Program-made: the position numbers and the translations under genes
Source of the DNA: Hyphomicrobiales bacterium
GTDB lineage: Bacteria > Pseudomonadota > Alphaproteobacteria > Rhizobiales > Xanthobacteraceae
NCBI GenBank assembly: GCA_017305535.1
Contig: JAFKKN010000008.1
Coordinates: 124,001 to 188,000 of the forward strand
Length of the DNA: 64,000 nucleotides
Direction of reading: 5' to 3'
The notes under the pieces: generated by a model
Database searches by the model: none
What the model was told of the DNA's origin: nothing
The model's input: the letters and a program-made list of their open reading frames with translations, nothing else
In this document: piece after piece, positions 8,115-18,896 of the stretch
How positions within the stretch are numbered: position 1 is the stretch's first letter
Layout of the letters: every line of letters starts with the position of its first letter

Positions 8115-9545
8115 ATGACCTTGCCGTTTCGTCCCTACGCCCCGCTCGCGCTCATCGCACTTCTGGCTCTCGCGATGTGGCCGGAGCCTGCGCTGGCCGC
8201 TGAAGGGTTGGACGGCGCGAAGTTGAACTGGCCTTGGGCGCTGCCGTTCATCGGCATCCTGCTCTGTATCGCCACCGGCCCTGTGTTCTATCCGCACGTC
8301 TGGGAACATCACTTCGGCAAGTTCACGGCCTTCTGGTCGGCGCTGGTCGTGGTACCGTTGCTCATCACCACCGATCTGCACACAGTAACGACGACGCTGG
8401 CGCACACCGCGCTGCTCGAATACATGCCGTTCATCCTGTTGCTGCTGGCGCTGTTCACGGTCGCCGGCGGCATCTATCTCGAAGGCAACCTGCACGACAG
8501 CGTCTTCACCAACACCGCCCTGCTTGCCATCGGCACCGCGATCGCCAGCCTTGTCGGCACCACCGGCGCGGCGATGATCCTGATCCGGCCGCTGATCCGG
8601 GCCAACGACGATCGCAGATATAACGCCCACGTCTTCGTATTCTTCATCTTCCTGGTCTGCAACATCGGCGGGTCGCTGACGCCGCTCGGCGATCCACCCC
8701 TGTTCATCGGTTTCCTCAAGGGCGTCGACTTCTTCTGGACCGCGCAGCACCTGTGGCCGGAAACATTGGTCGTGAGCGCCGTGGTGCTGGCGATCTTCGC
8801 TGTGATCGACATCTATTTCCATCGCCGCGACGACCGGAAGCCGCATCCGATCGATCCCACGCCGGACACGCCGCTCAAGCTGCATGGTGGTATCAATTTC
8901 GCGCTGATCGCCGTTATCATCGGCGCCATCCTGATGAGCGCGCAATGGCGGCCCGGCATCAGCTTCACCGTCGCGGGCGTCCATCTCGAATTGCAGGACC
9001 TGGTGCGCGACGCCATCTTCGTGCTGGTCGCCATCGCGTCCGTCGCGCTGACCCGCAAGGAAGACCGCGCCGCCAACGGTTTCAGCTGGGGACCGATCAG
9101 GGAAGTCGCGATCCTGTTCGCGGGAATCTTCATCTGCATCGTCCCGGTGATGGCGATGCTACAGGCTGGGTCGCACGGCGCGTTCAGTTCGGTACTGAGC
9201 ATGGTGACCCGCGGTGACGGTAGCCCGAATCCGATGGCCTATTTCTGGCTGACCGGCATTCTCTCGTCGTTCCTCGACAACGCGCCGACCTATCTGGTGT
9301 TCTTCCAGATGGCCGGCGGCGATGCCACTCACCTGATGACCGATCTGGCACCGGTGTTGGCCGCAATCTCGCTCGGCGCGGTGTTCATGGGGGCGATGAC
9401 CTATATCGGCAACGCGCCGAACTTCATGGTCTATGCCATCGCCACCGAGCGCGGCATCAGGATGCCGAGTTTCTTCGGCTACATGCTGTGGTCGCTGGCG
9501 GTGCTGCTGCCGGTTTTCATCGTACTGTCGCTGATCGGCATCTGA
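8115..9545 (+). CDS. Sodium:proton antiporter, NhaD/citrate-transporter-like family
   Basis: Inner-membrane protein of 476 residues with about a dozen hydrophobic helices and an N-terminal signal-like segment (LALIALLALAMWPEPALAAE). Motifs shared with the NhaD/ArsB ion-transporter superfamily include GTTGAAMILIRPLI, NIGGSLTPLGDPPLFIGFLKGV and SSFLDNAPTYLVFF in the second half, which is the repeated counterpart. It follows pyrE by 53 bases in the same direction and may be co-transcribed. Antiport of Na+ and H+ is inferred from the family; transport of an organic anion cannot be excluded. Confidence 0.85.
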   Translation: MTLPFRPYAPLALIALLALAMWPEPALAAEGLDGAKLNWPWALPFIGILLCIATGPVFYPHVWEHHFGKFTAFWSALVVVPLLITTDLHTVTTTLAHTALLEYMPFILLLLALFTVAGGIYLEGNLHDSVFTNTALLAIGTAIASLVGTTGAAMILIRPLIRANDDRRYNAHVFVFFIFLVCNIGGSLTPLGDPPLFIGFLKGVDFFWTAQHLWPETLVVSAVVLAIFAVIDIYFHRRDDRKPHPIDPTPDTPLKLHGGINFALIAVIIGAILMSAQWRPGISFTVAGVHLELQDLVRDAIFVLVAIASVALTRKEDRAANGFSWGPIREVAILFAGIFICIVPVMAMLQAGSHGAFSSVLSMVTRGDGSPNPMAYFWLTGILSSFLDNAPTYLVFFQMAGGDATHLMTDLAPVLAAISLGAVFMGAMTYIGNAPNFMVYAIATERGIRMPSFFGYMLWSLAVLLPVFIVLSLIGI

Positions 9546-9609
9546 CCGGCCGCTTACGGCTCATTTACCATCCCGCGATAAAGTCCAGCCCATCGAGCCG
9601 GCGCGAAAC

Positions 9610-10449
9610 GTGCCGCGCCGATGGAAGCCGCTGGAGTTCGCGTTGCGTACAGACTTGCGTTCAAAGACCCAGCGTGGCCGCGTGATCCTTGCCGCAGCCG
9701 TCGTAGCGATGGCGTCATCGACCGTTGCGCCATCCGCATCCGCCCAAGGCCTGTTCGATTTCCTGTTCGGCGATGCCCCGAAGCAGCAACAAAAATCCGC
9801 TCCCGCCAGCGCGGCGAATTTCTTCGCCGACCCCTTCGGGCTGAACCAGCAGCAGAATGCCGCGCCACCGCGTCCCGTCGCCACCGCGTCGGGCGGACGT
9901 GGCGGCACGTTCTGCGTGCGCACCTGTGACGGCAAGTATTTTCCGCTCTCGGTCAAGAGCGGTGCTACCCCGGCGCGGATGTGCCAGGCGTTCTGCCCGG
10001 CAGCGCAAACCAAGATCTATTCCGGCAGCACCATTGACGGGGCCGTCGCCAGCAACGGCGAACGTTATGCCGACAGCCCGAATGCCTTCGCCTATCGCAA
10101 GGCGCTGAAAGCCGATTGCACTTGTAACGGCCGCGATCCCGCCGGCCTCGCGCAGGTCGATCTGTCCCAGGACCCGTCACTGCGTTCGGGCGACGTGGTC
10201 GCGACCGCCGACGGCCTCGTCGCCTATACCGGCGTCCGCCTCGGCGCCGATCAGGCTCCGGACTTCGCACCGGTCGCCGACTATCCGGGACTCACCGCGA
10301 GCGTGCGCGCCAAGCTCGGCGAGATGAAGGTCGCGCCCGCCAGCGCCGACATGCTGAGCGAAGCAGCCACGTCCGCCGCGAGGGCCGCACCGGACAACGC
10401 TGTACAGGCGGCAACGACGCCGAAGGCGAAACACACCATCGTCAATTGA
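9610..10449 (+). CDS. DUF2865 family exported protein
   Basis: Protein of 279 residues from a GTG start at 9610; a TTG at 9643 is possible and would give a more typical signal peptide. A hydrophobic stretch (VILAAAVVAMASSTVAPSASAQ) fits secretion to the periplasm. The core has the Cys pattern of DUF2865: GGTFCVRTCDGKYFPLS, MCQAFCPA and later CTCNGRDP, which together could form disulfides or bind metal. The N-terminal linker is Gln/Ala-rich. The family is common in Rhizobiales, and I know of no established function. It ends 9 bases from a convergent gene. Confidence 0.8.
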   Translation: MPRRWKPLEFALRTDLRSKTQRGRVILAAAVVAMASSTVAPSASAQGLFDFLFGDAPKQQQKSAPASAANFFADPFGLNQQQNAAPPRPVATASGGRGGTFCVRTCDGKYFPLSVKSGATPARMCQAFCPAAQTKIYSGSTIDGAVASNGERYADSPNAFAYRKALKADCTCNGRDPAGLAQVDLSQDPSLRSGDVVATADGLVAYTGVRLGADQAPDFAPVADYPGLTASVRAKLGEMKVAPASADMLSEAATSAARAAPDNAVQAATTPKAKHTIVN

Positions 10450-10458
10450 AGATGGAAA

Positions 10459-10890
10459 TCAGCGACCGACGATAACCCCGATGACGTTCGGCGCCGCGAG
10501 ATATTTTTCCTCGATCGCGGCGCGCGCCGCCGCGCGATTTTCCGCCGTCAGCAGACCGCGGTTCTCGGCGAGGATCATCCAGCAGTACCCCCACCAGTCC
10601 GCCAGCATCCCGGTGTCGTCAACGAGATCGTAACCGTGCTCGGCGGCGAAGATACGCGCGTGGGCTTCATCAAGCGTATCGAGCCAGGCGTGATCTTCGA
10701 TCGATAACAGATCGTCGCTGAAGTCGTCGGTGGTGTAGCCCCATATCGACATGCACACGGCGTTGAACTCACGATCGATCTGATCGTCGTCCACCGGATG
10801 CCGGCGCGACATCTGATGCAGCCGCGACAGCGAGCGCGCGAAATCCGCGATACGGGTGAGCGCGAACTGATGACTGGCAATCGTGGACAT
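10459..10890 (-). CDS. Hypothetical acidic protein, 143 residues
   Basis: Not recognised. The ATG at 10890 is favoured because TTTGAGGGC sits 6-8 bases before it; a longer version would lack a ribosome site. The product has no signal peptide or membrane helix. It is rich in Asp, Trp and His (DDDQIDREFNAVCMSIWGYTTDDFSDDLLSIEDHAWLD) and reads as a soluble, mostly helical protein. A perfect inverted repeat lies about 30 bases upstream of the start. The gene is convergent with the DUF2865 gene. Confidence 0.7.
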   Translation of the reverse strand: MSTIASHQFALTRIADFARSLSRLHQMSRRHPVDDDQIDREFNAVCMSIWGYTTDDFSDDLLSIEDHAWLDTLDEAHARIFAAEHGYDLVDDTGMLADWWGYCWMILAENRGLLTAENRAAARAAIEEKYLAAPNVIGVIVGR

Positions 10891-11231
10891 ATAGCCCTCA
10901 AATGGTGTGACAGACCCTAGATGTTGTGCATCCACAACAGCGAATCACAACGATATATCAATAGGTTATTATTTTGTTCTTAATTTGTTCCGACATCAAG
11001 GAAGGGATTTGGCGCAAAGCTCATCGGAACCGTTCCAACGGTATTTCGTTCATTCACTGCCGAATGCATCCTTCCGCTCCAAACGGATCAAACGACGTGC
11101 ATTGGTTCCGCGTGTCGCGCGAAGGTCCGTGGTTCCCCGATCCCAATTTCTCCTTATGCCGGTCATAGTTTTGATCGCCGAGTCAGGACAATTGAATGAT
11201 GTCGATGAGTTCCGCTGAAGAGAGGCCAACG
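10891..11231. other. Gene-free gap, 341 bases
   Basis: AT-richer than its surroundings, especially 10940-11000 (GATATATCAATAGGTTATTATTTTG). It holds the inverted repeat at 10922-10939 and probably divergent promoters for the two small flanking genes. I see no credible coding frame or RNA gene. Confidence 0.5.
10922..10939. promoter_or_regulatory. Operator-like inverted repeat
   Basis: Perfect 7-base arms TGTTGTG/CACAACA around CATC lie in an AT-rich gap about 30 bases upstream of the 143-residue gene. Another CACAAC half-site follows at about 10946. This is a candidate regulator-binding site; no regulator gene is adjacent. Confidence 0.4.
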
Positions 11232-11402
11232 ATGACAACCACGCCCTCACCCCAGCGCACAAACGAGATCAAGCGCTCCAAGGTTTCGCGTCACGGCGAC
11301 AACATCGATATCGAGGCCGTGCTCGAAGAAAACGACCGGCTTCGCGGACTTGTCGTGCAACTCTCGCGGCTGGTGATCCGGAACGTGGCCGATCACCAAT
11401 AA
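11232..11402 (+). CDS. Small conserved-looking protein with a leucine-rich helix, 56 residues
   Basis: Starts at the ATG at 11232, preceded by GAAGAGAGG with good spacing; an in-frame ATG at 11196 lacks such a site. The C-terminal half (IDIEAVLEENDRLRGLVVQLSRLVIRNVADHQ) has a heptad-like spacing of Leu/Val/Ile that predicts an amphipathic helix or short coiled coil. I recall similar short ORFs in Bradyrhizobium-type genomes but know no function. It lies about 100 bases upstream of glgP in the same direction and may share its transcript. Confidence 0.6.
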   Translation: MTTTPSPQRTNEIKRSKVSRHGDNIDIEAVLEENDRLRGLVVQLSRLVIRNVADHQ

Positions 11403-11503
11403 GTTCGAAGTGTTCGCATCCCCGTGACAACGCATTCCACCGGGTTTTCGGTCCCGCACGATGGGGCTATGGTCCCGTCGACAGTCTTTTCAGGATTGAT
11501 CAT

Positions 11504-14023
11504 TTGCCGCATGATTCCTTCGCAGACAATGTTCCGCAGTCTCGCCAGCCGGTCGACGAGTTGGCGCTTGCGGACATCAAGAGCGCGATCCTCGGCAAGC
11601 TGACGCTCGCGATCGGCAAGGATGCCGGCATCGCGACAACGCACGATTGGTACAAGGCCGCCGCGCTGGCCTTGCGCGACCGCATCGTCCATCGCTGGCT
11701 CCTAACCGAGAAGGACAATTACGACGCCGGCCGTAAGCGGGTCTATTATCTCTCGCTCGAGTTCCTGATCGGCCGCCTGTTCACCGATGCGCTCAACAAC
11801 ATGGGGTTGCTGCCGCTGTTTGCCGCGGCGCTGGGCGATCTCGGTGTCGATCTCAATGAGTTACGTAAATGCGAACCGGATGCGGCGCTCGGTAATGGCG
11901 GCCTCGGCCGGCTCGCGGCGTGCTTCATGGAGAGCATGGCAACGCTCGCCGTCCCCGCCATCGGTTACGGCATCCGCTATGATTTCGGCCTGTTCCGCCA
12001 GATCATCGCCGACGGCCGCCAGCAGGAATATCCCGACGAATGGCTGTCGTTCGGCAACCCGTGGGAGTTCGCGCGGCGTGAACTAGTCTATGACGTGCAT
12101 TTCGGCGGCCATGTCGAACGGATCGCTGACGACAAGGGGCACGAACGCTACGTCTGGCATCCCGCCGAAACAGTGCAAGCGGTGGCCTTCGATACGCCCA
12201 TCGTCGGCTGGCGCGGCGCGCATGTGAATGCGCTGCGGCTGTGGTCGGCGCGCGCGCCCGATCCGCTGAGGCTCGACGTGTTCAACACCGGCGATCATCT
12301 CGGCGCGATGTCGATGCAGGCCCGCGCCGAAGCGATCTGCAAGTTCCTTTATCCCAATGACGAGACCGCAGCGGGACGCGAACTGCGGCTGCGGCAGGAA
12401 TACTTCTTCGTCTCGGCCTCGTTGCAGGATTTGGTCAACCGCCACCTGCACGCCGACGGCTCGTTGAACGCGCTGGCCACCAAGGCCGCCGTCCAGCTGA
12501 ACGATACGCATCCAAGCCTCGCGGTCGCCGAACTGATGCGCATTCTCGTCGATCATCATGCCGTGGCATGGGACACGGCGTGGCAGATCACGACGAAGAC
12601 ATTGTCCTATACCAACCACACCTTGTTGCCCGAGGCGCTCGAAGTGTGGTCGGTCGAGCTGTTCGAGCGAATGCTGCCGCGGCACCTCGATATCATCTAT
12701 CGCATCAACACCACGCATCTCGACCGAGCCAGCGCCGTCCGCCCGGATGATAACGACTTCCTCGCCTCGGTCTCGATCATCGACGAGAAAGCCGGCCGCC
12801 GCGTCCGCATGGGCTATCTGGCCTTCGTCGGCTCGCACCGCATCAACGGCGTCTCAGCGATGCATTCCGAACTGATGAAGGAAACGGTGTTCCGCGATCT
12901 GCATCGGCTTTATCCGGACCGCATCACCAACAAGACCAACGGCATCACCTTCCGCCGTTGGCTGATGCTGGCCAATCCCGGCTTGACCGATCTGTTGCGC
13001 GAGGTCTGCGGCGACGCGTTGCTCGACGATCCCACCCGGCTGACGCAGCTTGAGCGCTACGCCGGGGACGCCGCGTTTCAGCAGCGCTTCAGCCACGTCA
13101 AGCATCACAACAAGACGGCGCTGGCAAAATTGATCTACGAGCGTCTCGGCATCGAGACGGAAGCGGATGCGCTGTTCGATGTGCAGATCAAGCGCATCCA
13201 CGAATACAAGCGGCAGCTCCTCAACATTCTGGAAGCCATCGCGCTCTATCAGGCAATGCGCGACGACCCGCAGCGCGACTGGGTACCGCGCGTCAAGATT
13301 TTCGCCGGCAAAGCCGCCGCGAGTTATCGCTATGCCAAGCTGATCATCAAGCTGATCAACGATGTCGCGAAGATCGTGAACAACGATCCCGCCATCGGCA
13401 ATCGGCTCAAGATCGTGTTCCTGCCCGATTACAACGTCAGCCTCGCCGAGGTCATCATTCCGGCCGCCGATCTCTCCGAGCAAATCTCGACGGCCGGCAT
13501 GGAAGCCTCCGGCACCGGCAACATGAAGCTCGCGCTGAACGGCGCACTGACCATCGGCACGCTCGACGGCGCCAATATCGAAATTCGCGATCATGTCGGC
13601 GCGGAGAACATTGCGATCTTCGGCATGACCGCCGAGGAAGTGATGGCGCGACGCGCGCACGGCCTCGATGCCAGCGATGTCATCGCGCGCTCGGAGCGAC
13701 TTGCGCGCGCGATCCACGCCATCGAATCCGGAGCGTTCTCGCCGGACGATCCAGCGCGATTCCATACCATCGGCCATGCCTTGCGCCACATCGACCACTA
13801 TATGGTCAGCGCCGATTTCGATGCCTATTACGATGCCCAGCGCGCGATCGACAGCCGTTGGCGCGCGGGCTCGGCCTGGACCCGCGCCAGCATCCTGAAC
13901 ACGGCGCGCATGGCGTGGTTCTCCTCGGATCGCACCATCCGTGAATATGCCGAGGATATCTGGGACGTGCCGGCGATCGCCGCGCCGTCGCAACCCGCAC
14001 GCAATCAGCGCGGACACGGCTAA
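11504..14023 (+). CDS. glgP: Glycogen/starch phosphorylase
   Basis: Releases glucose-1-phosphate from glycogen using phosphate and PLP. The 839-residue length is normal for the family. Early motifs YYLSLEFLIGR and ALGNGGLGRLAACFMES match the phosphorylase N-terminal half. The PLP-site signature EASGTGNMKLALNGALTIG contains the cofactor Lys at about position 675. The start shown is a TTG at 11504, which gives a natural N-terminus (MPHDSFADNV), but the frame is open further upstream, so the exact start is uncertain. Other glycogen genes are not nearby. Confidence 0.95.
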   Translation: MPHDSFADNVPQSRQPVDELALADIKSAILGKLTLAIGKDAGIATTHDWYKAAALALRDRIVHRWLLTEKDNYDAGRKRVYYLSLEFLIGRLFTDALNNMGLLPLFAAALGDLGVDLNELRKCEPDAALGNGGLGRLAACFMESMATLAVPAIGYGIRYDFGLFRQIIADGRQQEYPDEWLSFGNPWEFARRELVYDVHFGGHVERIADDKGHERYVWHPAETVQAVAFDTPIVGWRGAHVNALRLWSARAPDPLRLDVFNTGDHLGAMSMQARAEAICKFLYPNDETAAGRELRLRQEYFFVSASLQDLVNRHLHADGSLNALATKAAVQLNDTHPSLAVAELMRILVDHHAVAWDTAWQITTKTLSYTNHTLLPEALEVWSVELFERMLPRHLDIIYRINTTHLDRASAVRPDDNDFLASVSIIDEKAGRRVRMGYLAFVGSHRINGVSAMHSELMKETVFRDLHRLYPDRITNKTNGITFRRWLMLANPGLTDLLREVCGDALLDDPTRLTQLERYAGDAAFQQRFSHVKHHNKTALAKLIYERLGIETEADALFDVQIKRIHEYKRQLLNILEAIALYQAMRDDPQRDWVPRVKIFAGKAAASYRYAKLIIKLINDVAKIVNNDPAIGNRLKIVFLPDYNVSLAEVIIPAADLSEQISTAGMEASGTGNMKLALNGALTIGTLDGANIEIRDHVGAENIAIFGMTAEEVMARRAHGLDASDVIARSERLARAIHAIESGAFSPDDPARFHTIGHALRHIDHYMVSADFDAYYDAQRAIDSRWRAGSAWTRASILNTARMAWFSSDRTIREYAEDIWDVPAIAAPSQPARNQRGHG

Positions 14024-14160
14024 CGCGCCTCTATTCCGGCACCATCGATCCGGGTTACGATTTCTCGACTTCACCATTTAGTTATGCGGAGCGCGGGCCT
14101 CCTTCGCAGGACGCCCCGCGGCCGGATTAAAGCTTACCGTGACGAACGAGAGGTTGATCG

Positions 14161-14979
14161 ATGCAGACACTGACAACCCAGGGCATCAGCTTTCCCGCCC
14201 TCGGCTTCGGCACCTTCGCCATGCAAGGCGCCGAATGCCAAAGCGCGGTCGAGAGTGCGCTCGCGTTGGGATATCGCCACATCGATACCGCCGAGATGTA
14301 CGGCAACGAGCAGGCTGTCGGCGCGGCGTTCGCGGCCTCCGGAATCAAGCGCGAGGATGTTCATCTTACCACGAAGGTCTGGCACGATCATTTGACCAGC
14401 GATGGCATCCGCCGTGCATTCGATGCCAGCCTTGCGCGCCTTGGTCTCGATCACGTCGATCTCTACCTCGTGCACTGGCCGGCGCCCGCAATGAATCTTG
14501 CCGAGATTTTCGAGACGCTGATGCGATTGCGCGAAGAGGGCCGGACCCGTGCCATCGGTGTCGCCAATTTCACCGTTCCGCTGCTGCGTCAGACGGTTGA
14601 GGAGATTCGCGCGCCGATCGCCTGCAATCAGGTCGAGTATCACGTGTTGCTCGATCAAAGTCCCCTGCTCGGCTATCTGCAATCGAAAGCCATTCCGCTG
14701 GTCGCCTATTGCCCGCTCGCCAAGGGCCAACTGGCGGAGCGCCCCGAGCTGCTCGCTATCGCCCGCAAGCATCAGGCAACACCCGCGCAAGTGGCCTTGA
14801 AATGGCTGCTCGATCAGCAGGGCGTTGCCGCCATTCCGAAAGCCCGGCATCCGGAGCGGCAAGCTGCCAATCTCGCAGCGCTGCAAGTCTCCCTCGACGC
14901 CGAGGACCGCCGCGCCATTGCCGCCCTGCCGAAGGACCTTCGCTATGTGAATCCCGCCTTCGCACCGGCTTGGGACTGA
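14161..14979 (+). CDS. Aldo/keto reductase (2,5-diketo-D-gluconate reductase type)
   Basis: NADPH-dependent TIM-barrel reductase, 272 residues. The AKR catalytic tetrad is visible: Asp and Tyr in YRHIDTAEMYGNE, Lys in VHLTTKVWHDH and His in LYLVHWPAP. The NADPH-binding C-terminal part contains IPKARHPERQAANL, a small variation on the usual IPKS. GAGG seven bases before the ATG at 14161 supports the start. Closest family members are DkgA/DkgB-like, but the physiological carbonyl substrate cannot be deduced. It stands alone between glgP and a thioesterase gene. Confidence 0.9.
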   Translation: MQTLTTQGISFPALGFGTFAMQGAECQSAVESALALGYRHIDTAEMYGNEQAVGAAFAASGIKREDVHLTTKVWHDHLTSDGIRRAFDASLARLGLDHVDLYLVHWPAPAMNLAEIFETLMRLREEGRTRAIGVANFTVPLLRQTVEEIRAPIACNQVEYHVLLDQSPLLGYLQSKAIPLVAYCPLAKGQLAERPELLAIARKHQATPAQVALKWLLDQQGVAAIPKARHPERQAANLAALQVSLDAEDRRAIAALPKDLRYVNPAFAPAWD

Positions 14980-15115
14980 TCGGACTGCGCGACAAATGCG
15001 CATGGGCCAATGACCTGCAACGTCATTGAATTCCGCCGCCGGTTGCGCCATTCCCTTTGGCGTGGAGTGCCGTCCGATCCTGCTCCGCCTTGCCTTGCTA
15101 TAATCGGAGCGCTCC

Positions 15116-15946
15116 ATGACCAGCCTGCTTGAGACCGCCGAACACGTGTTCGATAAAGCCACGCGCGTTAGCGCTGGCGACAGTCAATGGAGCGGCCACA
15201 CCAGCGAGGACTACTGGGCGTTCATCGGTCCTTTTGGCGGCATCACCGCCGCGACCATGCTGCGCGCCGTCATCGAGCATTCGCAGCGCGAGGGCGATCC
15301 GCTGTCGTTGACGGTGAACTACTGCGCGCCGATCGCGGCGGGGCCGTTCGATCTCGACGTGCGGCTGATCAAGGCCAATCGCTCGACCCAGCACTGGTCG
15401 GTTGAACTCACGCAGAGCGGCGAGACCGCCGCGTTCGCGACTGCCGTGTTCGCGGTGCGGCGGCCATCGTGGTCGCATCGTCCGGTCGCGCGCCCCGAGG
15501 CAACGCCGTTCGAGGATACGAAACGCTATCCCAAGAGCGGGCTCAAGATGACGTGGATTCATCAGTACGATTTCCGCTTCGTCGAGGGGCAACCGCTGTT
15601 CGGCGTCGCCGCGCAAGGCGAGTTCGGAAGTCCCTTCTCCAAGCTATGGATCGGCGACACAGTGCCGCGACGCCTCGATGCGTTGTCGCTTGTGTCGATG
15701 TCCGATGCGTTCTTCGCCCGCATCTTCCATATCCGCAACGAACTGGTCCCGTTCGGCACGGTCTCGCTCACCACCTATTTCCACGCGGATGCCGAAGACC
15801 TTATCGCCGAGGACGCCCGCCAGGTGCTCGCGACCGCGGACGGCAACGTTTTTCACAAGAGCTACGGCGACCAGGTCGGAGCCCTGTGGTCCCCGAACGG
15901 CAGACTGTTGGCGACCACGCAGCAGATCGCCTACTTCAAGGCGTGA
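15116..15946 (+). CDS. Thioesterase family protein (double hot-dog acyl-CoA thioesterase-like)
   Basis: Protein of 276 residues. The first half (GPFGGITAATMLRAVIEH, then DPLSLTVNYCAPIAAGPFDLDVRL) matches the first hot-dog domain of TesB/4HBT_3-type acyl-CoA thioesterases. The second half repeats the theme (DALSLVSMSDAFFARIF, FGTVSLTTYFHADAEDL). Such proteins hydrolyse acyl-CoA to free acid and CoA. GGAGCG precedes the ATG. It is separated from convergent pckA by a hairpin that can stop transcription from both sides. Substrate chain length is not predictable. Confidence 0.85.
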   Translation: MTSLLETAEHVFDKATRVSAGDSQWSGHTSEDYWAFIGPFGGITAATMLRAVIEHSQREGDPLSLTVNYCAPIAAGPFDLDVRLIKANRSTQHWSVELTQSGETAAFATAVFAVRRPSWSHRPVARPEATPFEDTKRYPKSGLKMTWIHQYDFRFVEGQPLFGVAAQGEFGSPFSKLWIGDTVPRRLDALSLVSMSDAFFARIFHIRNELVPFGTVSLTTYFHADAEDLIAEDARQVLATADGNVFHKSYGDQVGALWSPNGRLLATTQQIAYFKA

Positions 15947-15991
15947 CGTCGCACTCCGACTGTTTCATCACCGAAGGCGCGAACGCAAAGC

Positions 15992-16028
15992 AAAAACCCG
16001 ACGCTGATTGTCCCAGCGCCGGGCTTTC
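15992..16028 (-). terminator. Terminator between thioesterase gene and pckA
   Basis: A 10-base stem (CCCGACGCTG/CAGCGCCGGG, one mismatch) with a 7-base loop. Read on the minus strand it ends in TTTTTG, so it is a good intrinsic terminator for pckA. On the plus strand it is followed by CTTTCG and is weaker. Confidence 0.75.
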
Positions 16029-16056
16029 GTAATTTCAGCGACGTTCTCGCGCAATA

Positions 16057-17673
<1,617 letters not shown>

Positions 17674-17851
17674 GAAAATTCCTCCTCGAAATCCGTCGCC
17701 GAACCCGCGCGGTCATCCAGACGCGTCATCAACGCGGAGACCGTCTCGTCCAGGCCAAGGTCTGCGATCTAATACTCACGAACGCGGACCTTGCCAAGCC
17801 GATCCCCGGTCGCAAGGGAAACTTGATGGTATCTATAAAGGATAGGTCGCC

Positions 17852-18595
17852 TTAACGGCCGTGCCCTCGCGCCTGGTCCGCGAGCCTGCGCAGAACTGCA
17901 CGTAGAGCCAACGGCTCGCACACCCGCTCCGGAAAGGTAATCCGCACCACCCCGGCGCCGTTTGCGAGGTCGATTCCATCTGGATCGCAGCCGGTGCAGC
18001 GCCAGTTTTCATCGCCCACGGTCGCCCCGGCCAGCTTCGCTGCATAAAGTTTCATCGCGTCCAAATGTTCGGCATTCATGTGCGCGATGATGTCCGGTTC
18101 CGCCTCGATCAGGGCCGCGCAGTCCGTCAGATCGGTTAAAACCCGCTCCGGAGCGAGATCGACAATGCGCCCGAACCCTGCCACCAAGTGGACACCATCG
18201 ATTTGAATCCGGAAAAATCCGAAATCGGGGAAATCAACGAAACCTTCGGCATCGGGATGGGCACTCAGATACCGCCGCCTCAGACCCGGCAACGCATCTC
18301 CCGTTATTTCCCGCGCTTCACCGGCCACCATGATCCGGGCCCCCTCCAGCGGATCGCCGGCCGCCCGCTCGTCCAGCATCAGCGACACGCGCGGGTCCGC
18401 CAGGATGTTCCGGGTATGCACGGCGAGCCGGGAAATCAACAGAATCGGCGCGCCATCGACATCGCTGGCGACATTAACCAGCGAACAATAGGGGGCGCCA
18501 CCTTCTGCCATCAGCGTGGCGAGAGCCCCCTGTCGGCGCCGACGCAGCAGGCTCCGGGTCAGGACTTGAGGATCGAATTCGGGATCAGGGCGCAT
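17852..18595 (-). CDS. HugZ-like / pyridoxamine-phosphate-oxidase-fold protein with DUF2470
   Basis: Protein of 247 residues from the ATG at 18595. The N-terminal ~150 residues (ALATLMAEGGAPYCSLVNVASDVDGAPILLISRLAVHTRNI) form a split-barrel flavin/heme-binding domain. The C-terminal ~80 residues (EPDIIAHMNAEHLDAMKLYA) are a DUF2470 domain. This two-domain layout is that of HugZ/HutZ-type proteins involved in heme degradation. Catalysis cannot be confirmed from sequence, and many alphaproteobacterial members are uncharacterised. It is on the same strand as pckA but 178 bases upstream of it, and divergent from chvI. Confidence 0.85.
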   Translation of the reverse strand: MRPDPEFDPQVLTRSLLRRRRQGALATLMAEGGAPYCSLVNVASDVDGAPILLISRLAVHTRNILADPRVSLMLDERAAGDPLEGARIMVAGEAREITGDALPGLRRRYLSAHPDAEGFVDFPDFGFFRIQIDGVHLVAGFGRIVDLAPERVLTDLTDCAALIEAEPDIIAHMNAEHLDAMKLYAAKLAGATVGDENWRCTGCDPDGIDLANGAGVVRITFPERVCEPLALRAVLRRLADQARGHGR

Positions 18596-18896
18596 TGTTA
18601 AATCTCGCGAATTTCCGCCTTTGGGCCTTTTCTCCGCAATTTCGGCCGTTATATAGCCTCTTTGACGGCAACAGCAGGAACTCGCCGTCGTTTTGAACGT
18701 TTGGAACTCGGCCACACTTCAGCCCAGCTTGCATTGCTCGTTGGCGCGTGGTCCGGTTTCGGCATTCGCTCGGTCGGTTCGCGGTAATGCCGGTTACGAA
18801 TGTCAAATCCACGCCACCAGGTTCTCATGCCCGCCTGATACGACAAGGTATCGGACAGGTCGACGTACAAGGCACTCCGCTTCGGAAAGCAGGCTC
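18596..18896. other. Divergent promoter region, 301 bases
   Basis: Separates the HugZ-like gene (left) from chvI (right). The part next to the HugZ-like gene is AT-richer (TTATATAGCC, TTGACGG) and could hold its promoter. Several short frames cross it on both strands, but none has a ribosome site or recognisable product. I saw no clear operator. Confidence 0.45.
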
